Assembly: GCF_003369915.1 (NCBI RefSeq)
Contig: NC_046677.1
Location: 16,554,001 to 16,618,000 of the forward strand
Origin: Drosophila miranda
Taxonomy: Eukaryota > Arthropoda > Insecta > Diptera > Drosophilidae
Direction of reading: 5' to 3'
Length of the DNA: 64,000 bases
Shown here piece by piece: positions 15,901 to 27,674 of the stretch. The position numbers and the translations under genes are program-made. The number at the start of each line of letters is the position of its first letter. Position 1 is the first letter of the stretch. The notes under the pieces are model-generated. The model did not search any database. It worked only from the letters and a program-made list of their open reading frames with translations, and was not told the DNA's origin.

Positions 15901-16439
15901 TGTAAGAGCTTCATTGCAACAAATTCCATATAAAGGAAAAGTTTCTTGGTGAAGCGGAGGGGGTGGGCAGCGGGGAAGGGACAACACTGCAATGCGTGAC
16001 ATTACCTTTGTCTAAAATGCTGAACCCCCTCTTGCGATTCCCTGACTCTTACTTGCAATTTGCATAAACCAACCTGTAAGAAATTGTAGTGATGGCATCT
16101 GGCCGTCAGCTCCAATCAATTACAAATTAACTACATTCCGAGAGACCTCCGGAGTAGTGGATGCATTGGCCAGAGATTTTCTCATTTCCGTTCCGTATAT
16201 TACCCCCTTTTTCTGATGGAAAACGTTGGAATAAAGCGAAAGACAAGACAATTTCTCAATCACAACCAGTGCCTGAGCTTTCATAAAAAGAGAAAACATT
16301 TATGGGAAAATAATTTCCATCTTCAATTTCCTTCGCATTTATTTCTAATAAATCAAATGTTTTTAACGAACCAGGTCAAGCTATTGGAATTTTGTATCAG
16401 CAAAAGGAAATCACGAATGAAATTAGATAAAGCGGAACA

Positions 16440-16560
16440 TTCCCTGCAACGCGGGACTACAAAAAATTGTCTTAGACATAATGACATTATATATTGATGA
16501 TTTATATACCATTTTGACCAAGAACGAAGGTGTCCTTAATTCTAGACCGCTCGAAATTCG
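16440..16560 (+). mobile_element. Fossil fragment of a BEL/Pao-like LTR retrotransposon (integrase C-terminal part)
   Basis: The plus-strand translation includes a D-L-Y-T-I-L stretch followed by G-V-L-N-S-R-P-L. This resembles the conserved 'L-Y-T-x-L-x-x-I-E-x-x-L-N-S-R-P-L' region near the C-terminal end of BEL/Pao integrases. Only about 40 residues match; no LTRs, reverse transcriptase or flanking duplications were seen. It is a short, old, broken fragment. The call rests on one motif, so it is tentative. Confidence 0.4.
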
Positions 16561-16979
16561 ATGTAGACCAACTTCCTCTAGAGCCTGGGAATTTCCTACG
16601 AGTCCTACGAGGCCACACCTGTTATGCTACTGCCAGAAGTTCCTCAGCCTGGGGACCCCTTTAATTCCGGCTCTTTTGATATCAAAATTAAATTAACTTA
16701 GATTAAAGTACAATTTTAATAGAAAAGGTCCACGGCGTTAATTATAAACTTAAAATTATAAATATCATGTAACCAGTTCGTCGAATGTTTTCTAAATAAA
16801 TGTTGTCATTTCATCAACTTAAAAAAGGCAAGAACAAAAAATTAAAGATTCGATGGATATTTTAAACGATGCAAAAGTACGACCCAACGCCTTTAAGGCA
16901 TATTTTCCTTAGTTAAACTTTAAACTATTCATTTCTATATCTTCAGTTTAGTTCTATCGTCAAAGCTTTCTTTTTTCTT

Positions 16980-18402
16980 CTAGCAGCACCCTCGCATATG
17001 TTCCCCAAGGTCAGTATTCGAGCTGCTTTTTTTCACGCAGCGGCACTCGTAAGGACGTTCGAGTGTGAGTACAATGAACATGTTTATGCAGCGAAGACCT
17101 TGGCCTACAGTTTGCGTCGCACTGCGTGCACTGGAAAGGACGTTCGCCGGACGTTCGTTGAGTGATGACAAGTGTGCTTATCCAGGCATCTTTTGAGCAA
17201 AAATATTTTACCGCACTCATCGCACATAAAATTCAGTTTTCTGGTTTGGGATAAAATACAGGTTAAGAAGAAACCCCATTAGGTCAAAAGATTAACTTAC
17301 TTTGACAATGATTGGGTCTTCTTGGTGTGGCCTGAGATATCACTGCCAAGGTCGTTGCTGTTGTGAATAAAAAACTATTTAATGTCTATTTAATCATTCG
17401 ATATAATTGAAAACGTACATCTTTGGCAACGGTGCACTTCTTGAGCGACTAGAGGTATCATGGCTGGAAAGCACTTCCCAATCACTCTCCACCGACTCTG
17501 GTTTCTTCTTTTTCGGTAACGGACTACGATTAATTGTGTTCTTAATTCCAAGAGGTTTCGTGTTGCTGATTTGTTGAGAAAACTAGCATTGATTCGGTTT
17601 TGCAAGCATATTATGTACTTACAGTTCGGACGTCTGCTTGTTCTTGTGACTGGTTTCATGTCTATTTAGCTGGCACTCAGACATGAATCCTTTGCCACAC
17701 ACTTCAGGGAACGGCAACTTGCCACAGTGACGACTGGGGACAATATTAATTATAATTTATGTACATATAAGCTATGCTCAGTAATACTTACCTCTGCCTC
17801 TTATTGGCTTTATTCGGTTGTAAATTGTTGTGCATGTGAGCCTCTGCTTCTGCCACCCGAGCCAGCTTGTGCATCTGCTCCATTTTGTTAATGTCATGGG
17901 TATCCATTGAAACGCTCATCTGCAGACGAGTCTGATCATCAGCGAAGTTCCTTAGAGGATTCCTCAATGTGTAAGTGCCTTCTTCTTCGTTGTCAATTTC
18001 AACCGACTCGTCCGCCGTCTCGGGCAACATAGCATTATTGAGCACCGCCTCAATCTCATGCCTTTCACTTGCACGCATGCGATCCTCCTTTTCATCGCTG
18101 TTTTCGATGGTGTACGTTTCTTCATTGATAACATTGTTTGATAACAAGCGTTGTTGATAATTTGCAAAGCTTTTGTCCAATAACAACTTAAACCGATATG
18201 CAGTCTGCACTCCAAGAATGCAGGAGGGACAAATAAACTGCGGCATCGAGTCCCCGCGTACCACAGAATGCTCAGGTGAGAACTTGCTGATGATACAGGC
18301 GGGGCTGATTTTATATAGGTTCAATCTGAGATCGCAAATTTCGGCGAATATGTCCACAAGTGGTACGGAACCAACCAGGCAAACGCGGCACACGTACTCC
18401 AT
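16980..18402 (-). CDS. ZAD-C2H2 zinc-finger protein gene, five exons; finger region looks broken
   Basis: The ATG is at 18402. Exon 1 (18402-17792) encodes an N-terminal ZAD domain: Cys5 and Cys8 in C-R-V-C, then Cys58 and Cys61 in P-Q-F-I-C-P-S-C. An acidic linker follows. GT-AG junctions join in frame to exon 2 (17733-17623), exon 3 (17565-17419), exon 4 (17357-17301) and exon 5 (from 17240), with introns of 57-61 bp. Exon 2 has a finger lacking its first Cys. Exon 5 has an intact finger (C-D-E-C ... H-T-C-H). The next finger (F-Q-C-T-Q-C) lies in a second frame and the last (R-P-Y-E-C) in a third, ending at TAG by 16980. ZAD proteins are insect nuclear DNA-binding factors that dimerise through the ZAD. 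The exon-5 frame changes mean a decaying gene or indel errors; one lies near a run of seven A's on the coding strand. Which family member this is I cannot say. Confidence 0.72.
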
Positions 18403-18497
18403 TTTTAACTCGCCTCAATCTAATTCTTTGTAAACTTCGGCGTCCACGTCCACGCGTCGATTTCCGATAACAAGCCATAAATGTACTTAGGTGTCAG

Positions 18498-18560
18498 CTT
18501 TAAAGGGTTAATCGCGGGCCTGTAAATTGCAAAAACCTAATGTAACCTTTAAAGGGTTAA
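18498..18560. promoter_or_regulatory. Two copies of CTTTAAAGGGTTAA upstream of the ZAD gene
   Basis: The 14-base sequence occurs at 18498-18511 and again at 18547-18560, about 100-160 bp upstream of the ZAD gene's ATG and on the side facing the riboflavin-kinase remnant. Exact repetition in a likely 5' region suggests a protein-binding site. No factor is recognised. Confidence 0.3.
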
Positions 18561-18912
18561 AGTCTGCAAATTTCGACCATTTAAATTGCATAAAATACCA
18601 CTTTTAAGTCTTGTTGATTTTTTATGAAAAAAGCATAAACTAAGTAACATTTCTGCGAGTTTTTGTACGGTATTTTGTGGATGATTTTTGTACCGCTCAA
18701 AATCCACGCGCACTTTTCCAACCAAAACCAAACAGGTTGGCAGCACCGCGGGAGTCAGCTGATTATAATAACAATAATAGTTCTGAAGTGATCAGTGTCT
18801 CAGTGTTTTGTTGGTATCAATCGATTTTCATGCAAATTGAGCCACACCCAGTGGAAGGCAGTAATCAGTAATTGCATTGCGCTCAACCGCAACTTGGCGA
18901 GAACTAAATACC

Positions 18913-19200
18913 AGCGGTGAGATCAAAAGGGGATTTTTCCGAGGCTCCATCGAGCTGGTCATTCCCACAGGTTCGTGTGACCGCGACAGTCGCTTCCAAT
19001 AGATTAACAATCCACTCATAAATTTTATTTATAGCCAACTTCCCACTGGAGGTGGTCAAGTCTTTGCCCGAATCCCTGCTCACAAGCGTCTACTACGGGT
19101 GGGCGAATGTGGCCGACGGACCCGTGTTGAAAATAGTTCTCAACGTCGGCTAAAATAACTTCTATGCCACACAGTGGCAAGTTACTTAAGATCTGCACAA
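18913..19200 (+). pseudogene. Riboflavin kinase fragment, decayed, intron retained
   Basis: The first piece (18913-18970) translates to G-E-I-K-R-G-F-F-R-G-S-I-E-L-V-I-P-T. A 64-bp intron follows (gttcgt at 18971, acceptor atag at 19034). The second piece begins A-N-F-P-L-E-V-V and runs through a Y-Y-G-W-A-N-V block. This matches from memory the N-terminal half of insect riboflavin kinase (RG-G-RGS-ELGIPTANFP, then YYGWA), the enzyme that phosphorylates riboflavin to FMN. Stops follow soon after (TAA where a Trp is usual, then another TAA) and the C-terminal half is not found. Because the intron is present, this is a DNA-level duplicate or a dying native copy and not a retrocopy. It lies head-to-head with the ZAD gene. 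Confidence 0.7.
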
Positions 19201-22200
19201 ACAGGAGCAAACCGCCATCAAGATGGAGGCTTTCGTTTAACACAAGCCATTTGTCAACACATTATTGGCCCTGACAGCCGCGGCTGCTGCCAAGAAAGTG
19301 CTGCTAATTGAAAACAGGTTTCAAGTCAAATACTCTTTAAGTTTGCCAATTTCGTCTTTTTTGGCGGTCCTGGTCCATGGTCTATGCCGTCGTCCTGTCA
19401 GTTGCACTAATTAAACCGCATTGCGCTTCTCTCAGCAGGCCTTGCAGCGTCCTTTATTGGTAAACGTAAGCGAAAATACAAAAAAAAAAACAAAATAATG
19501 TCAGCAGCTTTTGGGGATGATGTATCGAATGCTCGAATACTCTGTATAAAGATCGGCTAAAATGTTGGGAGTATTGAGTACTTAAATTCATAAAAGTTTG
19601 TACGTACAATTAATTGTTATTGCAATATTTTATTGTTATTATCAGTGTTGATGTTTCACCAATAAGCTTCTCTCGTTGCATACCTTACCTCGATTTTTCT
19701 TTTTTAATTCTTATTCATTTCATGGCAAGAACTCCCCTTAGGTACCCTGAACTGAATCTGATATTGAAATTACCCTCAGGCAAGAGTATGAAAAACAATT
19801 ATCCGTTAAATGACTTTTAATGAATTTCATTCGATGGTTTATTATTCTTTTTTTTTAAGCCCGTCCTGTCAGGGGGTACTTTTTTTGTTGCCTCCATATG
19901 AGAACAGCGTACATAAAGGTGGAATTTCATTTAAAATGCAATCCACAATCACCAAGAGTGACCCAACAAAAGTTCAGAGCCCACTAAGCCGAACCTTGAG
20001 GAGTTATGTACCACTATACGACGGGCCCCGAGTCCTAAATATATATAAAACTCGAACAATCACAGCTTGAGATTCCAGTCGAAATAAAAGGGTCAACATT
20101 GTGATTTTATGTACGGAGACAAGCCCTGGAACCCGTTTCCGTTTCTTTCTGCACTTGCCATCCCGGACGGATGAGGGCTTTTGACCAACGAACTACATCT
20201 TACTTAGCGCAGAAGCACACACACAGTGAAGTGTAACATGATATGTTAACATAGCAATCGAAATCCCAAGTATTTGAAATGCTCTGGTGCGTGAAGACGG
20301 TGGACCAACACTCCCCACAAGATGTACATCCGACATAGTCCAACCCCTTTCGACGGCATCCATCTTTCAACCTCGCTCTTAGTGTCAGTCATGGTGGATT
20401 AAGCAATTGAAATTGGATTAGACAAAGACCACCCCGCACTACCCTCTGTCAAACAACTTCAATTTGCATGTGCTGGTAATCCCGGTATCTGAGCCATCCC
20501 ACTGACATGTCATTTCCAAGGATTCTACAGCTGTAAGCCCCACTCTGAGGCCCCACTGTAACTGCATCGCTTGGGAACTAGTTAGGTAAATACTCGCTCT
20601 ATTGCTTCCTCCTATGATCGATTCTGTGAATTGTGGCCCATCCTGAAAGTATTTCAAGCTGCAGCTGCAACATTAAGCAATTTTTCCCCAGGGTATGTAG
20701 CACAAATTTCATCCAAGATGTTGCCAATCGACCGCAGAAATAAAAGTAAGGTACAAAAGTAAAAACTTTTGTTCTTTTTGTTAGACGTGCGTACCTTACT
20801 AAAAACTTTAAAAATTCCCTACGTCGTGAAAGAATAGAACAATTTTTGTAACAAAAACAACAAAAAAGTTAACAAAAGCAAACTTGAGGAAACTGCATTT
20901 ATAAAGATAGCCAGCCCACGCATTGATAGCCACAAGAGAGAAAACATTATCGCAGATAAAGGAGAAGTAATTGAGGAATCTGATCGGAGCTGAGAGCGTG
21001 ACACAAGATGAAAGCATATATATTTGAGTTTATGCGCTATTTGTACAACACATTGTTGTTTGCAATATTATATTCAAATGAAATCCATTATCATTTGAAA
21101 TCTTGAAATGACCGAAAGACACTTCGCGTATGTTGGATCGTGTTGTAACAAGATACACAATAAATTTCCCTATGTTATAACATTTGTCGAGCTCTGTTAA
21201 GGCTTTAGAGCCTTCACACAGATTTTAAAATATCCCCCGAAGCGGACCCTCTTCGGTCAGTTCGTCGTGGTTTCTATAAGAGTGCGGCTTTGGGAGCGGA
21301 TATATCAGAACCCTTTTGTTAAGTGAAATAATTGAATGGGAAGTTCAAATAAAATATTCCTACAATAAATTACGAAAAATCTACGAAATGTACACAAATA
21401 ATGATTTAAAACCATTCAATAGTGAGAATTACATTTTTTTATTGGGACAATTATTTAAGTCTAAATTAGTTCCCTGCATTATTTTAATAAAAAGTGAGTA
21501 TGAAATCTTAATTTTTCACATAACAATTGATGTATGCCGAGAATACCACACCGAAAGCTCTGTCCGAGAATATTTTCGTTAACAGTTAATTGTATTTATT
21601 GAATATCGAATACAGATGTCAGGAAGAGTATTTTTCTATATAATTTTGCAACGAATGGAACGGCCAATAAGTTTTTTTTTTAAATTATTTTTAAAGCTTA
21701 ATTTCATACATGTTATGGATTTCTTTTGTACCGATTTTAGTATATCATTGATATCCTCCTTATCCCTGAAATTCATATAATCAAAAACAAAAATATAATC
21801 CTTCTACTACCAATTCTCAATATATTCCATGGAAGTTTTCCCCCGACAGAAGCTAATTTCCATAGACAAAAGCCATCTGCACCGATCCCAGATGCATTTG
21901 CATAAACACATCCGCCAGGGCAGAAAAACCCATCATCAATTTGTCAATTGTCTTGGCAATGCAGTTGCCAACATTTTGGCCAAAGAGATTGATGATGATG
22001 CCAAAATACTTTCAGACTTTGAGCCGATTTTCTTGACTTTTTTTACGGCTGCCATAAAAAGTAACGGATAAGAAATTTGCATGGCCTTGGGCTTGGGTTT
22101 TATTGCTGTTGCCTGGTCGTGGGCCTGGTCGTGCGGTGATTCTAATAAATTATCTGATACAACAACAATTTAAAAGTCATTAAATATAATTTGTTGTCGC

Positions 22201-25200
22201 TGGCACTCTATTAATTTCGGGTGGTACCATATTCATGGGTGGTCACATAATTTACAGCTGACCTAAATTTTTTATGGTCAAGAATCGAGAGGAAAGTAAT
22301 TTAATTTCGGTTTCTTTTTGCGCCACTTTTATGACACCCACAGAGCCTTGGCTCTGACAGGTTTCTTGTCTTTTTTTTATTTAATTTTTTCAGTTTAGTA
22401 CCCTATTTTTGTGTATTAGAAAGGTATACTGTACTTGTGAAAGTATATGCAACAGGCGAGAGGATTAGGTATCGATCGCAAAGGGCTTCTATCTGATGAT
22501 TCAATCGCTTTTGTCGCTGGCGGATTATCATTAGAAGGCAGAATAAGGAACGCGCATTCCAAGGCGATCCTGTTCGATCCTAATTACGGAAGCTCATGTC
22601 AATCCTTCTAGATACAACCAACCTACGTACAAAGAGCATACATACTTTCGCTTACCAATGAAGACTGGTGTTCTTTATAAAATAAATGAAATGAATACTC
22701 GAATAAAACATTAATTTATTACTCACAACGAATTTCCTGTACATTTTAATTCCCATGTACTATCTCTCGACGTCACAAAAAATAACAGTTTTTTGCATTT
22801 TCTCATCAGGCGCCTTTTTTCACATCTCTTAACGACTCTCATCATCAAATAATCCCGTTATCGAATAATACCCAAATAAATCAATTTATATAAGTAAATA
22901 TATAAATATCCGACACGGCATTTACTAGATAAAAGTTACGACCGTCAGCCAAATGCAAAAAAGTGATAAATATGAAAAATCAATGATTTTGTTGCAAATA
23001 TCCTTGGATAGTGGAAAAACCAGGCGAATAAATAACTGCAGAGTAGAATAAAAAGCAAAAATATAATTGATTTTAAATCCGATGGGGAAAAAAGAGGGGG
23101 AAAACAGCTGCAGAAAACACAAATGCGAGCAAAGTGAAAGCAAACAAACTGCAAGCCGATCAAATGAAATACTAATGGAAAATGGGAAAAATTTTCAAGG
23201 AAAAGTGGAGGAGTAGAAATTTTAAATAAAATTAAATTTAATTTGGTAACAGCAGATGTAGGACTTTATTCATTAAGGAAAACTTTAATTACAGAAAAAG
23301 TGGAAGCATAAAAATTAAAAATCAAAAAATATATTAAAGGTAGGCATTATTTCAGGCAAAGAAAATATTTTTTAAGCTTTAATCAATCGAATGCTATGTA
23401 TATTCATCCCAAATGAAACTCTCTATCCGTAGAGTTTTAAAGAAGTTCTTTAACTCGACTTTCGGTTTTGTTGTTGTTTGCTGGCTAAATTGTTTCCACT
23501 GCCCCAGCTCCCATTGTTGCCGTTGCTTGTTGACAGCAGCGACAACTACAAGGACAACGACTTCAGTTTTTATCAGCTTTATGCTAATAGATTTGAGGAC
23601 ACTAGCAGCAGCTGCTCCTTGTACCCAACCCACTTTCGACCGGGTCTTCTTTGGAATGTAGCCAAAGTTCAGATTGTTCTTAAATATGCAAAGCATTCGA
23701 GAGTTTCACAATCAAGCTGCAAATATTTCAAATTATTGAAGACGATTCAGTGTGCTGTGGTTAAAATTCCATTCACTCAACAGCATTCCATGGCTCATGG
23801 ACAGAGACCAATTATAAACAGCAGGCTGTCGTCCGCAGATGCATTCTCCTCGAATAATTTTAATAAAGGAATTTTACGGTGGTTGGGGGAGGGATACCTA
23901 TGAAAGGACCAACCAGGGCAGCAATCAGATATTTTTGCGGTCATGCCACAGAGTAAACGAAGCACAAATTATGGAAAATACAAATCTGAGAAAATTAAAT
24001 TTTCTTTTAAGTCGTTGCGGCTGGTTAAACATTCCATTTTCCTAGAAATTTTACTTCATTTAATATTCATTTACAATATGCGTACTATGGCCTTCACGGC
24101 CTCGACCTTTTTTGAATGTCTTTATAATTTGCAATATAGTTGAGGGCGTTTTTTTTCTGAGTACATAGGACTAATGCATTTTTTTTTCCGCTCTTGAGCA
24201 CAAAAGTGTAGACAAGGGCATCAGCAATGGGCATTCAAGCGGAATAAAAGGTGTCAGCCATATTGATATTTCATTGCCTCTCGGTCTACTATAGATTTAT
24301 GTTCTCCTGAGTCACTGTCCCGACCTTCTCCTAGGGCACTCCATACCACCCATAAAAAGTTACAGACAACTGTACAGCGTTGTCAATATAAAAATTGAAA
24401 ATATTTCGCTGGCCAGCCTTCCGCATAGATTTGAGCCGGCAGTCCGTCGACATGAGTGGAATTAAATAATTAAAAAAGAATAAGGAAGAAAGGTTTATTT
24501 CGTTTTCTTCTTTGTCTATAGCCCTGGATAGACACTCCTACAATGTGGGATATATGTATGTATATGTACACTTTGAGTATTTATAAAATTGCTAAATTTA
24601 TTCCAAATAGATGGACAGCCAAAAGATTTCTCTCCAAGTTGTTGATCAATCATTTACACTAAATGATTTATTATGCATGGCTTCTGTAAGAAACAAATTC
24701 TAAAAAGTGCAAATACAAATAGTAGGTACTCAAAAGGTAAGGAGACTCTCATCAACAGATGAAGCACCCATGAATATGGTCTCCTTAATTGGCAATTTGT
24801 GACTGACGCAACATTAGACGCCTTTGACTGAAGTTGGAATGAAGCTGAAGCTGTCAAAGAGAATGAAGCTTAAGCAGATTTTGGATCGATTTCTGCTTTT
24901 GGCATTGCCATCAATTGCTGCCACTTCGGATGAGAAAGGGGGTGGGCACGGCAACTGTTGAACTTTGGCTGACAAAAGCCAAGACTCAAAGATGATGACG
25001 AGCCGGAATTAGGTTAACAGAAGCTGGATTTTCTTGCTTGTTTCCATAAACAGAGGCCACTCAGGTGCGGGAGTGCTCCTTTTAAGCAGCATCCACGTCC
25101 GTACTTCAGACGCTGCCTCATGCTTTTCATGTATCTGCATATATTTATTATTTAATGGATATTTCATACATATGAAGCTGCACTCTGCCGAGGTGTCGTT

Positions 25201-26293
25201 ATCTTTTCTGGGTGGTTAATCTCCTTTAAAGCCTCCTGACACACTTTTCTTATTTCTGTATTTCCTTCGAAATTCCCACGCACGTGGAAATCCCCTCATA
25301 ATACGGGAAACAGTTTCTCCGGCACAGCACGTTGATACCCGTATTCTTAATGCCGATTTTTAATTCGTTTCTGTCTGGTATAAAGCTGGATTTCTTTGTT
25401 CTTTATTCATTTGATGCCGAGAATAAAACAGGAGAACAAAATAATAAAAAAAACTTAAACAAAAGAAAAGATTACCTTTTAAATTTTTTCTGGATAAAGT
25501 TCAGAGTTCATCTTTAAAGGCCACAAGAACAAAGAATAAGGAGTCCATTCGCCTTTTTCACTCCATCCAAGAAGAAACCCAGACCAAAAATGCTTGTTCA
25601 TGGATAACCTTGCATCAATCTATACATCATTAATGATCGTCGTCTATCAGATATGTTTGGGCCTTAACGCGTCTGCAGTGATTTGATGATTTCCATCGAC
25701 CCAAGTAATAGGCAACCGTCCTCTTCCTTCCTTGTTGCTGATGCGCAAATGGCTATGGGCTGGTGAGTGGCAAGTGGGCCCAAAGGGATAATAACCCTGG
25801 CCATAAGCCCCACACACATAAACACACTGACACTGAGGCAGTTGTATGAGGAGGCCAGTGATTTTAGGTCGTAAGAGGCGTATGAGTAATGTATTGTGAT
25901 TGACCGCAAAGTTGACTTATTGACGGCACGTGGGCCCATAATATTTCCCCGACTCTAGTTGTAATTGTCCTTTTTCTCTGCTGTAGGAAGTGGGGATAAC
26001 CCAAGAACTAAGCTGCCCGGTGTGGAAATTGGAAAATTCAGAAACGATATATGGAATGAAGAGGCCACTAAGCCTACCCCAAAGGATTAAAACGCAATAC
26101 GAGAGTCGCTTGGTCATGGCGCGTGAGTCTAACGTCTAATCCTACATGAAATTGACGTTTGATTGCAAGACACACACACCCAGCCATGGGGGAGGATAAC
26201 TTTCCACCTGCCCGATCCGTGCTATGCATTAAACAAGGAGAGGAGCCCGTTCAAACCCACACAGCGCTAGGAGCGGCTTCCCGAACGTGACAC
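19201..26293. other. Stretch without a recognised gene
   Basis: AT-rich, with short open frames in all frames that show no motif or codon bias. A degenerate DINE-like fragment lies near 22.4 kb (listed separately). A GC-richer segment at 19.25-19.45 kb with a short Ala-rich frame follows the riboflavin-kinase remnant and could be further decayed coding DNA. No RNA gene was noticed. Confidence 0.55.
22397..22475 (+). mobile_element. Degenerate DINE-1/INE-1-like 5' fragment
   Basis: A string of pieces in the right order (GTACCCTA, then GGTATACTGTACTTG, AAAGTATATG and AACAGGCGAGAGGA) resembles the 5' end of Drosophila DINE-1/INE-1 elements (TATACCC..., GGGTATACT, AAGTATGTAACAGGCAGAAGGA). It is more diverged than the five copies in the 36-54 kb region, and no 3' end was found, so it is probably an old truncated copy. 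Confidence 0.4.
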
Positions 26294-26545
26294 ATGGCGA
26301 TGTCCTTTTATGCCACTGAGAAATACACCATCACCTGGGGCATGTGTTGCAAGCAGTCCGTGCTTCACTGCCGCCACTCCAGCAGCAGCAGCAGATCTGA
26401 TTGCGACGACTGCTGCCTGGAGAACGAGCCATTTTTGGATGCCGGAAATCTGACAGCGGAGACAGCTCTTCTTATGGATACATGGGGCGACACAGCTGAC
26501 ACAGCGGAGCAGCTGAGTGCATATGACCTGGAAATGGGGTTTTAG
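26294..26545 (+). CDS. Small Cys-rich acidic protein, 83 residues, unidentified
   Basis: The ORF opens with ATGGCGATG in a good context (gacacATGG) and ends in TAG. Codon choice is strongly Drosophila-like (ACC, GCC, TGC, CTG, AAG, GAG), unlike the surrounding DNA. The protein has a C-C-K-Q-S pair, a C-R-H then five-Ser stretch, a C-D-D-C-C cluster, and an acidic C-terminal half rich in Asp, Glu, Thr and Ala. There is no signal peptide or membrane segment. A good splice donor (GAG|GTGAGT) follows 12 bp after the stop, so the transcript may be spliced in its 3' UTR, or this may be one exon of a longer gene. I do not recognise a family. It sits about 1.4 kb upstream of the cuticle gene in the same orientation. 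Confidence 0.5.
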   Translation: MAMSFYATEKYTITWGMCCKQSVLHCRHSSSSSRSDCDDCCLENEPFLDAGNLTAETALLMDTWGDTADTAEQLSAYDLEMGF

Positions 26546-27562
26546 CAAATCGAGGTGAGTGATTACTACTGTGGATTCCGAGTTCCCAATCATTTTTCAT
26601 TTATGGCATTCGATGGTGTTCCGGAAAGTTTCTGCCCCCCAAGAGCAAATCGAAAGCAATTGTGGATGCTTCTTAAATCGATTTTCTTAGTTTTTACATT
26701 TGTAATTTTAGTTTTTCAAACATTTTATTTACCGCAAAACATCCACCGAACAGCATACATTTCGAGAGTTCCAATCATAATTCATTTGAATATTTGAAAT
26801 TTTTGGACACACATCATGAGAGGTGTACCCGTGACCTGTATAAATTGTACATATTCAAGAGGCCAAATTGAAACGTGATTTGTCTGTGGGCATTCCTGGT
26901 AAAGCTGCGCTCGAGACGGCGAAACCCCATCAATTGGCATATCTCTTCAGTCTGTTGGAATTTGGCAGCAATTTGCTTGAGGGTAGATATTCCATTAGAC
27001 ATTTCACGCCTGTCGCACCCACCCATTCGAGTCCATAACTCATTATTGCGAAAACTTATCTCGATCTGCTTCTATTGTGCCACGCTCTGTAGCATAATAA
27101 ATGTATGGGAACCTCCGAGCACATTACAAATTTCGTAAATGCGAAGAGAGTGGCTCATCGCGCAGCTTATCGCGTTACATATGCTAGAAATAGATACCGA
27201 TGCTGAAGCAGATACATAGCGTAGTTATTCATAGATAATTAATGAATTAACTCAAACACTTAATTACTCAAGTGCCGGCAGCGGCGAGCAGTCGAAAGAG
27301 TTTCTTGATCCGGTTATCCGGACAGGTCAGAGATTCGTTTTAGCTCAGCGAGCCATTAATGGAAATGATATCTGGTTGCCCAGCCACCTATAGCGATCCG
27401 AGCAGAGATAATTGGCGTTGCAGCCATTGCTGGCTCTCGGCTACGAACTCCAAAATGTGAACAAATGTGTTGATGGAACCCCCCATTATCATCGTTATAT
27501 CATCTATGCACTCACTTTCCTCACTTTCGTTGCAGATCAAATCAGATTTTACATTTCCATGC

Positions 27563-27600
27563 TATATAAGCGGCAGGTCGAGGGCACCGAGGCATCAAAC
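27563..27600 (+). promoter_or_regulatory. Core promoter of the cuticle gene: TATA box and initiator
   Basis: TATATAA at 27563-27569 lies about 31-34 bp before an initiator-like ATCAAAC at 27594-27600. This is the usual spacing for the TATA-driven promoters of Drosophila cuticle-protein genes. The 5' UTR would be about 75-80 nt. Confidence 0.75.
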
Positions 27601-27674
27601 ACAGCTTAGCTCTTAGGGTTAAAACAGCAAAAGACCATAAACCATAAGATCATCTCAACCTAAGCCTGGCGAAA

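Larger units (their letters stand above)
1..16430. other. Long AT-rich stretch without a recognised gene
   Basis: I find no coding region that I trust in this stretch. Open frames are short, many lack ATG, and they show no family motif or host-like codon use. The composition (A/T runs, interspersed simple repeats) fits an intron or intergenic region of a Drosophila gene. Landmarks are a CT-rich run at 1983-2029, a TA run at 3976-3990 and scattered TATATA clusters near 9.48-9.61 kb. No tRNA-like or rRNA sequence was noticed. Regulatory elements may be present but cannot be called from one sequence. Confidence 0.6.

Noticed and set aside
21160-21345. Segment with an LTR-like look (TGTTATAACA, pyrimidine-rich, TATA-like ATATATC)
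   Set aside because: No second copy, no tRNA primer site and no coding part was found nearby, so I cannot support a retroelement call.
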